Of a DNA stretch of 46,390 bases, positions 1 to 10,589 are shown one piece after another (the first letter of the stretch is position 1; every line of letters starts with the position of its first letter). The position numbers and the translations under genes are program-made. Origin of the DNA: Novosphingobium sp. Chol11 (GTDB lineage Bacteria > Pseudomonadota > Alphaproteobacteria > Sphingomonadales > Sphingomonadaceae); NCBI GenBank assembly GCA_945906105.1, contig CAMDQO010000022.1:1-46390 (forward strand). Reading direction: 5' to 3'. Below the pieces are notes generated by a model that did no database searches, was not told the origin of the DNA, and saw nothing but the letters and a program-made list of their open reading frames with translations.

Positions 1-85
1 GGCATACCTCCACCGTCGGCATGCCCGCCTCCTGCTCCTTCAAGATCCCGATAATCTGCTCTTCGCTGAACCTGCTGCGCTTCAT
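1..85 (-). CDS. IS3-family transposase OrfA, N-terminal fragment cut by the window edge
   Basis: The minus-strand frame starting at ATG 85-83 begins MKRSRFSEEQIIGILKEQEA and continues GMPTVEVC to the edge. This is the typical N-terminus of the helix-turn-helix OrfA of IS3 elements of the IS407 type, the DNA-binding half of the OrfAB transposase. Only 28 residues are visible, so intactness cannot be judged. OrfB, which carries the DDE catalytic core, would lie further left, outside the window. Confidence 0.85.
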   Translation of the reverse strand, partial: MKRSRFSEEQIIGILKEQEAGMPTVEVC

Positions 86-148
86 GCGTCCGACTCCTTG
101 CGTGTCGGACTCTACTCATTTCTGGTCACATTTCAGGGGAGCACGTCA
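1..148 (-). mobile_element. End of an IS3-family insertion sequence (partial)
   Basis: The left edge holds the 5' end of an IS3-family element read on the minus strand: the start of OrfA plus about 60 bases of leader. On the minus strand the outer end reads TGACGTGCTCCCCTGAAA, which has the TG-initiated, CCCC-containing look of IS3-family terminal inverted repeats, so I place the boundary at 148. The boundary is inferred; the other end and the target duplication lie outside the window. The neighbouring lipoprotein frame runs straight into this end and takes its stop codon from it. Confidence 0.75.
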
Positions 149-576
149 ATACGGAAACGACCGCCGCCATATCCGGACCCACTACCGCTGGAATCAACGT
201 CATATATCACGCCGATTTGAAGAGGTTTTGGGTCAACTGAGCTTCTACTATTATCCCGATATACGAACGGTATCCCTTCCAGATGCGCGCCATAAAAAAC
301 AGGGAACGGGTTCAAACAGTCACCAACCTCTGTATCCTTCCACCAGAATACTCCTCGAGCAACCAGCTGCTTGTCATCGCCCGGCGCGGCTTTTGCTCGC
401 ACTGCTTCATCCGTGGAAACGTGAATGCTCCGAACACAGGAAGCGCTTTGGCTAGATTGTGGATCAACCACAAAGGCAACGCGTCCGTTTATAACAACGG
501 CAATCAGATCATATCCATACGAACAGCCACTCAGAGGCAGGGCACATAGAACAGCGAAAAGGATTCTAAGTCTCAT
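133..576 (-). CDS. Putative lipoprotein, C-terminus replaced by IS sequence
   Basis: This is a 147-residue frame with a lipoprotein signal: short basic start (MRLR), hydrophobic stretch, then lipobox L-S-G-C with Cys18 as the expected lipidated residue. The mature part has several Cys and a Gly/Ser-rich stretch (SSGSGSGYGGG) near the end; I do not recognise the family. The last codons (D-V-L-P-stop) lie inside the inferred end of the IS3 element, so the native C-terminus is missing and the stop at 135-133 comes from the IS. The protein is probably shortened. It is separated by 55 bases from the TPR gene, which runs the same way. Confidence 0.6.
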   Translation of the reverse strand: MRLRILFAVLCALPLSGCSYGYDLIAVVINGRVAFVVDPQSSQSASCVRSIHVSTDEAVRAKAAPGDDKQLVARGVFWWKDTEVGDCLNPFPVFYGAHLEGIPFVYRDNSRSSVDPKPLQIGVIYDVDSSGSGSGYGGGRFRIDVLP

Positions 577-631
577 TTGACCGGCTTGTTCTGATAACTT
601 GAGCGTCCGCTATTAAGAATAAGCTTCGCCC

Positions 632-1138
632 TCAATTCTGCGAAACCACCGGTGTCGGCTTCACCTCATCGGCGCTGACCATGCGCGGCGTTGGTCCTTT
701 GGCGATGGCCAGGGCGAGCTGTTTGGTCTGCGGGCAGGTTTTGCCGCACAGAGTGGTCAATCTTGCCAGCGAGCGCTTGGCTTTTTCCACCGCGCCCTTT
801 TCCACCAGCGCCGTGCCTTCGCCAGTGATCGCTTCAATATTCTGAGGATCCTGCACCAGCGCGACGCGGTAATAATGCAGCGCTTTGCCCTGCATGCCCT
901 GACGGCGGGTGGCATCGGCGAGTTCCAGCATCACGGTAACGCTGCCCGGCTGGATCGCCAGCGCCGCCTCAAAATTGTCAACCGCCTGCTCAAGATTGCC
1001 AGATGCCACCGCACCGCGCCCTTCGGAAACCAGCGCAGAGGCGCGCGGGTCGAGCACAGAGGACGGCGCGGAATAGAGCACGGAGGCGGTAAGGCCGAAG
1101 GCAAGTGAAAGGGCCAGCGCGGCAGGTGTGTAGCGCAT
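632..1138 (-). CDS. Exported tetratricopeptide-repeat protein
   Basis: The frame can start 16 codons further up (1186), but the ATG at 1138 has a clear ribosome binding site (AGGGAG about 7 bases upstream) and gives a normal signal peptide (MRYTPAALALSLAFGLTASVLYSA), so I choose it: 168 residues. The mature part has two to three TPR-like helical hairpins (GNLEQAVDNFEAALAIQPGS and GKALHYYRVALVQDPQN), then a short Cys-containing segment (CGKTC) and a polar tail. TPR proteins of this kind usually mediate protein contacts in the periplasm; the partner is unknown. It is the last gene of the guaB-rsmB unit. Confidence 0.7.
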   Translation of the reverse strand: MRYTPAALALSLAFGLTASVLYSAPSSVLDPRASALVSEGRGAVASGNLEQAVDNFEAALAIQPGSVTVMLELADATRRQGMQGKALHYYRVALVQDPQNIEAITGEGTALVEKGAVEKAKRSLARLTTLCGKTCPQTKQLALAIAKGPTPRMVSADEVKPTPVVSQN

Positions 1139-1201
1139 CAAAAACTCCCTGACCGTGGGCCGGATTTCAGGCTCATTCGTGGTCATATGCGCATCAAGCT
1201 A

Positions 1202-2374
1202 TCACACCGAAAATAAACGTGCGATGAAAAAGCCATCCGTACCATCATGTGCCGGAGTGAGCCGCATACCCGGTCCGCGCGAAACGCCTGCGCCAAGCGT
1301 GGGCAATTCCGCCCGCCAGCCGGGATTACGCGCGAGGAAATCGCCGACTTGCCCAGCCCCTTCATCATCGAGCAGCGAACAGGTGACATAGATCAGCCGC
1401 CCGCCGGGACGCACGAGTTTGGACCCGACATTGAGCAGGTGCGATTGCAGCGCGATCAGCTTGTTCAGCCCATCAGGCTTCAGCCGCCAGCGCGCCTCGG
1501 GATTGCGCCGCCAGGTGCCGGTGCCAGAACACGGCGCATCAACCAGCACCAGATCAGCACGGCGCTGCCAATCATCAAGCGCCGCCTGCTCACGCTGCGG
1601 ATTAAGCAGGCGCGGCTCAATAATCGTCGCCCCAGCCCGTGCTGCGCGCTGGGGAAGTTGTGACAGGCGGCGGCGATCAGTATCGCAGGCAAGGATGGTG
1701 CCGCGATTGTCCATGGCGGCAGCGAGGCTGAGCGACTTGCCCCCGGCCCCGGCGCACAGATCGACCACCAGTTCGCGCGGCTTGGCAGCCGCCGCTTCGC
1801 AGGCCAGCTGCGAGCCACTATCCTGCACCTCGATAGCGCCAGATTTGAACGCTTCCCACTGATCGATCTGGGTGCCCGAAGGAAAGCGCAGGGCATGAGC
1901 GGCGACGGTTTTCTCACCCTCCAGCGGCAGTTCAAGCGTTCCCGCCTTCAGCGAATTGATCCGTACATCAAGCGGCGCGCGGCCCAGCAGCGCTTTCGCC
2001 TCAGCGCCTTCAATGCCCGATGAGGCCAGCGCTTTCTTCAGCCAGAACGGCGAGATGCCGCCAGACGCGCTTGGTTCACCCGCAACGATGGGCTGCGGGC
2101 CGTGGGCTGATCCATCAAACAGCGCGGCCAGAGCTGGATCGGCATGGGCCAGTTGCAACATCGCCGAGCGGCCACTGATCGGCACTTCCCCGCAGGCGCG
2201 GATGGCGGAATAGGCCAGTTCACGCACAGCGCGGCGATCCCCGCTCCCGGCAAAGCGGCGGGTCTTGAACCATTCGGTGATGATCCGGTCCGCCGGAGCG
2301 CCATTGCTGCGGGCAGCGGCGATGACGAGGTCAAGGATCTCGATCCCCGCCTGAACGCGTGCGGCGGGGGTCAT
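1202..2374 (-). CDS. rsmB: RsmB/NOP-family 16S rRNA (cytosine-C5) methyltransferase
   Basis: A 390-residue protein with the RsmB/NOP fold. The N-terminal helical RNA-binding part is followed by SAM motif I (VVDLCAGAGGKSLSL), motif IV with the release cysteine (VDAPCSGTGTWRRNPEARW) and motif VI with the catalytic cysteine (YVTCSLLDDEG). RsmB makes m5C967 in 16S rRNA; paralogues in this superfamily hit other rRNA or tRNA cytosines, so exact target specificity is by family only. The start ATG at 2374 lies 9 bases after the guaB stop, so the two are almost certainly cotranscribed. Confidence 0.85.
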   Translation of the reverse strand: MTPAARVQAGIEILDLVIAAARSNGAPADRIITEWFKTRRFAGSGDRRAVRELAYSAIRACGEVPISGRSAMLQLAHADPALAALFDGSAHGPQPIVAGEPSASGGISPFWLKKALASSGIEGAEAKALLGRAPLDVRINSLKAGTLELPLEGEKTVAAHALRFPSGTQIDQWEAFKSGAIEVQDSGSQLACEAAAAKPRELVVDLCAGAGGKSLSLAAAMDNRGTILACDTDRRRLSQLPQRAARAGATIIEPRLLNPQREQAALDDWQRRADLVLVDAPCSGTGTWRRNPEARWRLKPDGLNKLIALQSHLLNVGSKLVRPGGRLIYVTCSLLDDEGAGQVGDFLARNPGWRAELPTLGAGVSRGPGMRLTPAHDGTDGFFIARLFSV

Positions 2375-2383
2375 GTCAAAGCC

Positions 2384-4994
<2,611 letters not shown>

Positions 4995-5035
4995 TCGGTT
5001 GCCCTTTCCGCCCTATCGCCCTAATGCGCCGCCCA

Positions 5036-5689
5036 ATGTCCAAGCCATTTATCTTCGCCGTGCCCAAAGGCCGTATCCTCGACGAGGCGCTGCCGATGAT
5101 GGCACGCGCCGGTGTGGTGCCTGATGCCGAGTTCCATGACAAGAACAGCCGCGCGCTTTCCTTCGCCTGTGAAGACAGTGACATGCGGATCATCCGCGTG
5201 CGCGCTTTCGATGTGGCGACCTTTGTGGCGCATGGCGCAGCGCAAGCTGGGATCGTAGGCTCTGACGTGGTTGAAGAATTCGCCTTTTCAGAGCTTTACG
5301 CCCCGGTTGACCTTGATATCGGCCACTGCCGCCTTTCTGTCGCAGAGCCTTCGGGTCAGCAGAATGCCGGACCGGTGAGCCACCTGCGCGTCGCCAGCAA
5401 ATACCCCAACCTGACCCGCCGCCACTTCGAAAAACAGGGGATTCAGGCCGAGGTCGTCAAGCTCAACGGCGCGATGGAACTGGCCCCAGGGCTTGGCCTT
5501 GCCAGCCGCATCGTCGATCTGGTTTCAACCGGCCGCACGCTCAAGGACAATGGACTTGAGGAAACCAGCGTGATTCTGCCCGTCTCCGCGCGGCTCATCG
5601 TCAACCGCGCTGCACTCAAGACCGACGAGCGCGTTGCCTCGCTGGTCGATGCCTTCCGCGCCATCGTTTCCGGCCAGAAAGCCGCCTGA
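5036..5689 (+). CDS. hisG: ATP phosphoribosyltransferase, short form
   Basis: HisG joins ATP and PRPP in the first step of histidine synthesis. The protein starts [20 protein letters not shown] (start at 5036 chosen; an in-frame ATG at 5024 is possible) and contains the PRPP-binding segment [17 protein letters not shown]. At about 217 residues it is the short form lacking the C-terminal regulatory domain; short HisG enzymes work with the HisRS-like subunit HisZ, which is not in this window. Its stop overlaps the start of hisD (TGATG), so translation is probably coupled. Confidence 0.93.
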   Translation: MSKPFIFAVPKGRILDEALPMMARAGVVPDAEFHDKNSRALSFACEDSDMRIIRVRAFDVATFVAHGAAQAGIVGSDVVEEFAFSELYAPVDLDIGHCRLSVAEPSGQQNAGPVSHLRVASKYPNLTRRHFEKQGIQAEVVKLNGAMELAPGLGLASRIVDLVSTGRTLKDNGLEETSVILPVSARLIVNRAALKTDERVASLVDAFRAIVSGQKAA

Positions 5690-6981
5690 TGCTGCGGCTG
5701 AACAGCAAGGATGCGGGCTTTGACAAGGCTTTCCAACGCCTCGTCAATGATCGGCGTGAGAGCGATGATGATGTCGCGCGCGATGTGCAGATCATCCTCG
5801 CCGATGTGCGCAATCGCGGCGATGCAGCGCTCGCGGAACTCACCGCGAAATTCGATGGCCACACGCTGTCCAGCGACGACGATTGGCAAATCAGCCTTGA
5901 AGATTGCCGCGAGGCATTTGACTCACTCCAGCCCGATCTGCGCGCTGCCATTGAACTCGCCGCCCAGCGCATCCGCACTTACCATGAGGCGCAGCGCCCG
6001 ACTGACCGCGATGAAACTGACTCTGCCGGTGTGCGCCTCGGTGCGCGCTGGAATGCGGTTGATGCGGCGGGGCTCTATATTCCCGGCGGCCGCGCGGCCT
6101 ATCCCTCGTCGCTGTTGATGAACGCCATACCCGCCAAGGTTGCGGGCGTTGGCCGCCTCGTTGTGGTGACGCCCACCCCTAAAGGCGTGATCAATCCGCT
6201 GGTCCTCGCCGCCGCGCACCTCGCCGGGGTGGACGAAGTCTGGCGCGTGGGCGGAGCGCAGGCTGTGGCCGCGCTGGCCTATGGCACGCAGCGGATCAAG
6301 CCGGTCGATGTCATCACCGGCCCCGGCAATGCCTGGGTGGCCGAGGCCAAGCGCCAGCTGTTCGGTGTCGTCGGCATTGATATGGTCGCTGGTCCCAGCG
6401 AAATTCTGGTGATCGCTGACGGCAAGAACGATCCCGATTGGATAGCCGCCGATCTGCTCAGCCAGGCCGAGCATGATCCGGTTGCCCAATCGATCCTGAT
6501 CACTGACGATCCGCTGTTTGCCGATACTGTGGCGGATCGCATCGGCGTTGAACTCGCCATGCTGCCCACCGCGCGCGTGGCGAATGAAAGCTGGAAGACG
6601 CATGGCGTGATCATCGAAGTCGCCAGCCTTGATGAAGCCCCCGCCCTCGCCAATGCGCTGGCCGCCGAACACGTCGAGATTGCCACCGATGATCCCGAAG
6701 CGCTGTTCAACCAGATCCGCCACGCTGGCAGCGTCTTCCTGGGCCGACACACGCCCGAGGCCGTCGGTGACTATATCGCCGGGCCGAACCATGTTCTCCC
6801 TACCGGACGGCGCGCGCGTTTTGCCTCTGGCCTGTCGGTGCTCGATTTCATGAAGCGCACCAGCTTCATCCAGCTTGATGCCGCCGCGCTTGAAGCAATC
6901 GGCCCCGCCGCCATCGCACTCGCTGATGCCGAAGGCTTGCCCGCGCACGCGCGCTCAATCGAAGTAAGGCTTGGAATATGA
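5689..6981 (+). CDS. hisD: Histidinol dehydrogenase
   Basis: A 430-residue zinc enzyme that carries out the last two oxidations of histidine synthesis (histidinol to histidine, 2 NAD+). Family signatures are intact: VITGPGNAWVAEAKRQLFG, VGIDMVAGPSEILVIAD, the metal-ligand segment LLSQAEHDPVAQSIL (Gln and His), PNHVLPTGRRARFASGLSV, and the C-terminal metal-ligand His in GLPAHARSIEVR. It overlaps hisG by one base and nusB by four (ATGA). Pairing with hisG makes a partial his operon; the other his genes are not here. Confidence 0.96.
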   Translation: MLRLNSKDAGFDKAFQRLVNDRRESDDDVARDVQIILADVRNRGDAALAELTAKFDGHTLSSDDDWQISLEDCREAFDSLQPDLRAAIELAAQRIRTYHEAQRPTDRDETDSAGVRLGARWNAVDAAGLYIPGGRAAYPSSLLMNAIPAKVAGVGRLVVVTPTPKGVINPLVLAAAHLAGVDEVWRVGGAQAVAALAYGTQRIKPVDVITGPGNAWVAEAKRQLFGVVGIDMVAGPSEILVIADGKNDPDWIAADLLSQAEHDPVAQSILITDDPLFADTVADRIGVELAMLPTARVANESWKTHGVIIEVASLDEAPALANALAAEHVEIATDDPEALFNQIRHAGSVFLGRHTPEAVGDYIAGPNHVLPTGRRARFASGLSVLDFMKRTSFIQLDAAALEAIGPAAIALADAEGLPAHARSIEVRLGI

Positions 6982-7421
6982 GCGGCGAAAAGAAATCACG
7001 GGCAGCGTCCCGGCTGGCGGCGGTTCAGGCGCTCTACCAGTATCAGATGGAAGCCACCCGCCTGCCCCAGTTGCTCGACGAATTCCACCGGCACCGGCTC
7101 GGCGCCGAGATTGAGGACATGCAGTTCGCCGAGGCTGAAACCGCATTTTTTGACGATGTGGTATCGGGCGCGATCGCCCGTCAGGATGAGATCGACACGA
7201 TGATCGCCAGCAAACTCGCCGATGGCTGGTCATTGTCACGGCTCGACAAGACCATGCATCAGATCCTGCGCGCCGGAACCTACGAACTCATCGCCCGCGC
7301 CGATGTGCCGACCGGCAGCGTGATCAACGAATACCTCGATGTTGCCCACGCCTTCTTCGATGCGCGCGAGACGAAATTCGTCAACGGCGTGCTCGATGCC
7401 ATTGCCAAGAGCGTGCGCTGA
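6978..7421 (+). CDS. nusB: Transcription antitermination factor NusB
   Basis: A 147-residue all-helical RNA-binding protein that acts with NusE (S10) on boxA RNA during rRNA transcription antitermination. The N-terminal signature SRAASRLAAVQALYQYQMEA and the C-terminal part ELIARADVPTGSVINEYLDV followed by FVNGVLDAIAKSVR are classical. Its start overlaps the hisD stop (ATGA). Its own stop overlaps the inferred CTG start of thiL. A nusB-thiL pairing is common in proteobacteria; joining it to hisGD is less usual. Confidence 0.95.
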   Translation: MSGEKKSRAASRLAAVQALYQYQMEATRLPQLLDEFHRHRLGAEIEDMQFAEAETAFFDDVVSGAIARQDEIDTMIASKLADGWSLSRLDKTMHQILRAGTYELIARADVPTGSVINEYLDVAHAFFDARETKFVNGVLDAIAKSVR

Positions 7422-8290
7422 GCGGCGAAGCCGCCTTCATCGCCGCCCTTCGCGCCCTCGCCGCGCATCCCGGCGCGCGCGGGCTGGATGATGATGCCGC
7501 CGTGCTTGAATTTGGCGGTGAGGCGCTGGTTCTCACCCATGACATGCTGGTGGAAGGCGTCCATTTCCTGCCCGGACAAGACCCCGCCGATGTCGCGTGG
7601 AAGCTGGTTGCCACCAATATTTCCGATCTCGCCGCCAAAGGGGCAGAGCCTGTGGGCGTGCTGCTGGGCTACACGCTCGGGCACGATGACCAGCGTTTCC
7701 TTGAAGGGCTGAAGGCGGCGCTCGATCATTACCGCGTTCCTTTGCTGGGCGGAGATACGGTTGGCGGCGGCGGGCCGCAGGCACTGGGGCTGACGGCGAT
7801 CGGCCGCGCCACCGTGCGCCCGGTGCCTTCGCGCAGCGGCGCCAAGCCCGGTGACGCGCTGTGGATTACCGGCACAATCGGAGCGGCGATGATCGGGCTT
7901 GAGGCACTCCGCTCTGGCACCGGAGACAGCCTCGCCTATCGCCGCCCGCAAGCGCGCCTTGTTGAAGGGCTGGCTCTCGCCCCGCAAGTCACCGCGATGA
8001 TGGATGTCTCGGACGGACTGTTGCTCGATGCCAGCCGCATGGCCAAGGCGAGCGGCATCACATTCACCATAGACAGTGCGCTTGTCCCCATCGCCACTCC
8101 TGAAGCCCGCCGCGCCGAAGCAATGCGTTGGGGCGATGATTACGAGCTGCTGTTCACCCTGCCCGCTGGAGCCGAACCCGCTGTGCCCGCCACCATGATC
8201 GGCGAGGCGATAGCACGGCGCGAATCCACCATTATGCTCGATGGCACCCCGATTTCCCCGTCCGAACACCTGGGTTTTGAACATCACTGA
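7418..8290 (+). CDS. thiL: Thiamine-monophosphate kinase with an apparent CTG start
   Basis: ThiL phosphorylates thiamine monophosphate to thiamine diphosphate. The frame has no in-frame ATG, GTG or TTG for roughly 200 bases upstream of GTG 7502, yet starting at 7502 would remove the conserved Mg-ATP aspartates (RGLDDDAAVLEF). Reading back from there gives a normal ThiL N-terminus beginning SGEAAFIAALRALAAHPGAR, preceded by CTG at 7418, which overlaps the nusB stop as CTGA with AAGAG 6 bases upstream. That gives 290 residues. Other motifs: THDMLVEGVHF, NISDLAAKGAEP, LLGGDTVGGG, DVSDGLLLDASRMAK and WGDDYELLFT. Confidence 0.9.
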   Translation: MSGEAAFIAALRALAAHPGARGLDDDAAVLEFGGEALVLTHDMLVEGVHFLPGQDPADVAWKLVATNISDLAAKGAEPVGVLLGYTLGHDDQRFLEGLKAALDHYRVPLLGGDTVGGGGPQALGLTAIGRATVRPVPSRSGAKPGDALWITGTIGAAMIGLEALRSGTGDSLAYRRPQARLVEGLALAPQVTAMMDVSDGLLLDASRMAKASGITFTIDSALVPIATPEARRAEAMRWGDDYELLFTLPAGAEPAVPATMIGEAIARRESTIMLDGTPISPSEHLGFEHH

Positions 8291-8422
8291 TGGAAAACCG
8301 TAAGAATTGGGCCGAATTGGGGTTGCGCGCCCTTGCCCGCACCGATAGCCACGCGTCCGGGTGACTCCGGCCAAGCAGGACGGGGCGCTTTTCAGAGGAT
8401 TTCAAAACAGGAGGGGCATCGC

Positions 8423-10528
8423 GTGGATCTCGTCACGATAGCCATTATCTTGGGGCTGGTAGCCATTGTTTACGGCGCTTTTACCAGCCGCCAAGTTTTA
8501 AGTGCATCAGCCGGCAACGAAAAGATGCAGGAAATCGCCGCAGCAATTCAGGAAGGCGCCAATGCCTATCTGAAGCGCCAGTACACCGCTATTGCTGTCG
8601 TCGGCGTTGTCGTCGCGGTGATTATCACCATGACGCTCGGCACGGTTTCGGCCACCGGCTTCATCATCGGTGCCGTGCTTTCAGGCGCGGCCGGGTTTAT
8701 CGGCATGAATGTGTCGGTACGCTCGAACGTGCGCACCGCAGCTGCGGCGCAAACCGGGCTTCAGGCAGGCCTGACATTGGCGTTCCGCGCGGGTGCCATC
8801 ACCGGCATGCTGGTGGCTGGCCTCGCGCTGCTGGCGATCTCGGTGTTCTATTGGTACTTGACCGGCCCGCTCGGCAAGAGCGTTGGCGGCGATGATCGCA
8901 CCGTGGTTGATGGCCTTGTTGCCCTCGCCTTTGGTGCCTCGCTGATCTCGATCTTCGCGCGTCTCGGCGGTGGTATCTTCACCAAGGCCGCTGACGTCGG
9001 TGCCGATCTCGTCGGCAAGGTTGAAGCCGGTATCCCCGAGGACGATCCACGCAACCCCGCTGTTATCGCCGATAACGTCGGTGACAATGTTGGCGATTGC
9101 GCCGGTATGGCTGCCGATCTTTTCGAGACCTATGTTGTCACCGTCGGTGCCACCATGGTGCTCACCGCGCTGCTGCTCAAGGGCATCGGCGATCAGTTGC
9201 AGACCATGATGGCCCTGCCACTGCTGATCGGCGGCGTCTGCATCGTCACTTCGATCATCGGCACTTACTTCGTTCGCCTCGGTGGCGGCAAGAACATCAT
9301 GGGCGCCATGTACAAGGGCTTCCTGGTAACTGCCGTGCTTTCAGTCGGCGCGATCTGGTGGGCAATCGATCATGCGCTTGGCGGCATCAACACGGCAATC
9401 GGCAGCGCCGGCTATACTGGCATGACGCTGTTCTATTGCTCGCTGCTGGGTCTGGTCATCACCGGCCTGATCATCTGGATCACCGAGTATTACACCGGCA
9501 CCAACTATCGCCCGGTGCGCTCTATCGCCAAGGCTTCGGAAACCGGCCACGGCACCAACGTCATTCAGGGTCTGGCGATCAGCCTTGAATCGACCGCGAT
9601 GCCGACCATCGTGATCTGCGCAGGCATCATCATCGCCTACCAGCTCGCTGGGCTGATGGGCATTGCCTATGCTGCCACTGCCATGCTGGCGCTGGCCGGT
9701 ATGGTCGTTGCGCTCGATGCCTATGGTCCTGTCACCGACAATGCCGGTGGTATTGCCGAAATGGCCGGCCTTGACGATGACGTTCGCGCCAAGACCGATG
9801 CGCTCGATGCTGTGGGTAACACCACCAAGGCTGTCACCAAGGGCTATGCCATTGGTTCAGCAGGCCTCGCCGCACTGGTACTGTTCGCAGCCTATACCAA
9901 TGACCTCAAGGAGTTCTTCCCCGGGCTGAATGTCAACTTCAGCCTTGAGAACCCCTATGTCATCGTCGGGCTGCTGCTCGGTGCTCTGCTCCCGTACCTG
10001 TTCGGTGCGATGGGCATGACCGCCGTGGGCCGCGCTGCTGGTGAAGTGGTCAAGGATGTCCGTGACCAATTCGCCAAGAACCCCGGCATCATGACCTATG
10101 AGACCAAGCCGGACTATGCCCGCACGGTCGATCTGGTCACCAAGGCGGCGATCCGTGAAATGATCATTCCGTCGTTGCTGCCGGTGCTTGCGCCGATTGC
10201 GGTTTACTATGTGATCACCGCAGTTGCAGGCCAGGAAAATGGCTTTGCGGCGCTTGGCGCTCTGCTCCTCGGCGTGATCGTCGGCGGTCTGTTCGTGGCC
10301 ATCTCGATGACCTCGGGCGGCGGCGCATGGGACAATGCCAAGAAGTACATCGAAGACGGCAACCACGGCGGCAAGGGCAGCGAAGCCCACAAAGCTGCGG
10401 TGACCGGCGATACCGTGGGCGATCCTTACAAGGACACTGCGGGCCCCGCCGTCAACCCGATGATCAAGATCACCAACATCGTCGCGCTGCTGCTGCTCGC
10501 GGTGCTGGCGGCACAAGCCGGGGTGTAA
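8423..10528 (+). CDS. hppA: Membrane-bound proton-pumping pyrophosphatase, K+-independent type
   Basis: An integral membrane enzyme of about 16 helices that hydrolyses PPi and pumps H+ across the cytoplasmic membrane. I choose GTG 8423 because GGAGGGG lies just upstream; this gives 701 residues starting [20 protein letters not shown]. The PPi-binding acidic segments are intact ([20 protein letters not shown] and [18 protein letters not shown]). At the K+-dependence determinant the sequence is [10 protein letters not shown] with Lys469 and Thr472, the signature of K+-independent pumps. A rho-independent terminator follows at once. It is 132 bases after thiL and may have its own promoter. Confidence 0.95.
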   Translation: MDLVTIAIILGLVAIVYGAFTSRQVLSASAGNEKMQEIAAAIQEGANAYLKRQYTAIAVVGVVVAVIITMTLGTVSATGFIIGAVLSGAAGFIGMNVSVRSNVRTAAAAQTGLQAGLTLAFRAGAITGMLVAGLALLAISVFYWYLTGPLGKSVGGDDRTVVDGLVALAFGASLISIFARLGGGIFTKAADVGADLVGKVEAGIPEDDPRNPAVIADNVGDNVGDCAGMAADLFETYVVTVGATMVLTALLLKGIGDQLQTMMALPLLIGGVCIVTSIIGTYFVRLGGGKNIMGAMYKGFLVTAVLSVGAIWWAIDHALGGINTAIGSAGYTGMTLFYCSLLGLVITGLIIWITEYYTGTNYRPVRSIAKASETGHGTNVIQGLAISLESTAMPTIVICAGIIIAYQLAGLMGIAYAATAMLALAGMVVALDAYGPVTDNAGGIAEMAGLDDDVRAKTDALDAVGNTTKAVTKGYAIGSAGLAALVLFAAYTNDLKEFFPGLNVNFSLENPYVIVGLLLGALLPYLFGAMGMTAVGRAAGEVVKDVRDQFAKNPGIMTYETKPDYARTVDLVTKAAIREMIIPSLLPVLAPIAVYYVITAVAGQENGFAALGALLLGVIVGGLFVAISMTSGGGAWDNAKKYIEDGNHGGKGSEAHKAAVTGDTVGDPYKDTAGPAVNPMIKITNIVALLLLAVLAAQAGV

Positions 10529-10553
10529 TTACGCCCTGCCTTGTGGGAACTTC

Positions 10554-10587
10554 AAACCCCGTCCGGAGCGATCCGGGCGGGGTTTTT
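10554..10587. terminator. Rho-independent terminator shared by hppA and the converging EAL gene
   Basis: AACCCCGTCCGGA, loop GCGA, TCCGGGCGGGGTT form a GC-rich hairpin with one mismatch, followed by TTTTTG on the plus strand. The A-rich 5' flank could also serve the minus-strand EAL transcript ending at 10590, although most of the hairpin lies beyond that stop. Confidence 0.85.
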
Positions 10588-10589
10588 GT

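Noticed and set aside
283..549. Small plus-strand frames opposite the lipoprotein gene
   Set aside because: No ribosome binding site or signature; the minus strand has a clear lipobox.
7502..8290. thiL starting at GTG 7502
   Set aside because: It would remove the conserved N-terminal segment with the metal-binding aspartates, which is open and in frame upstream.
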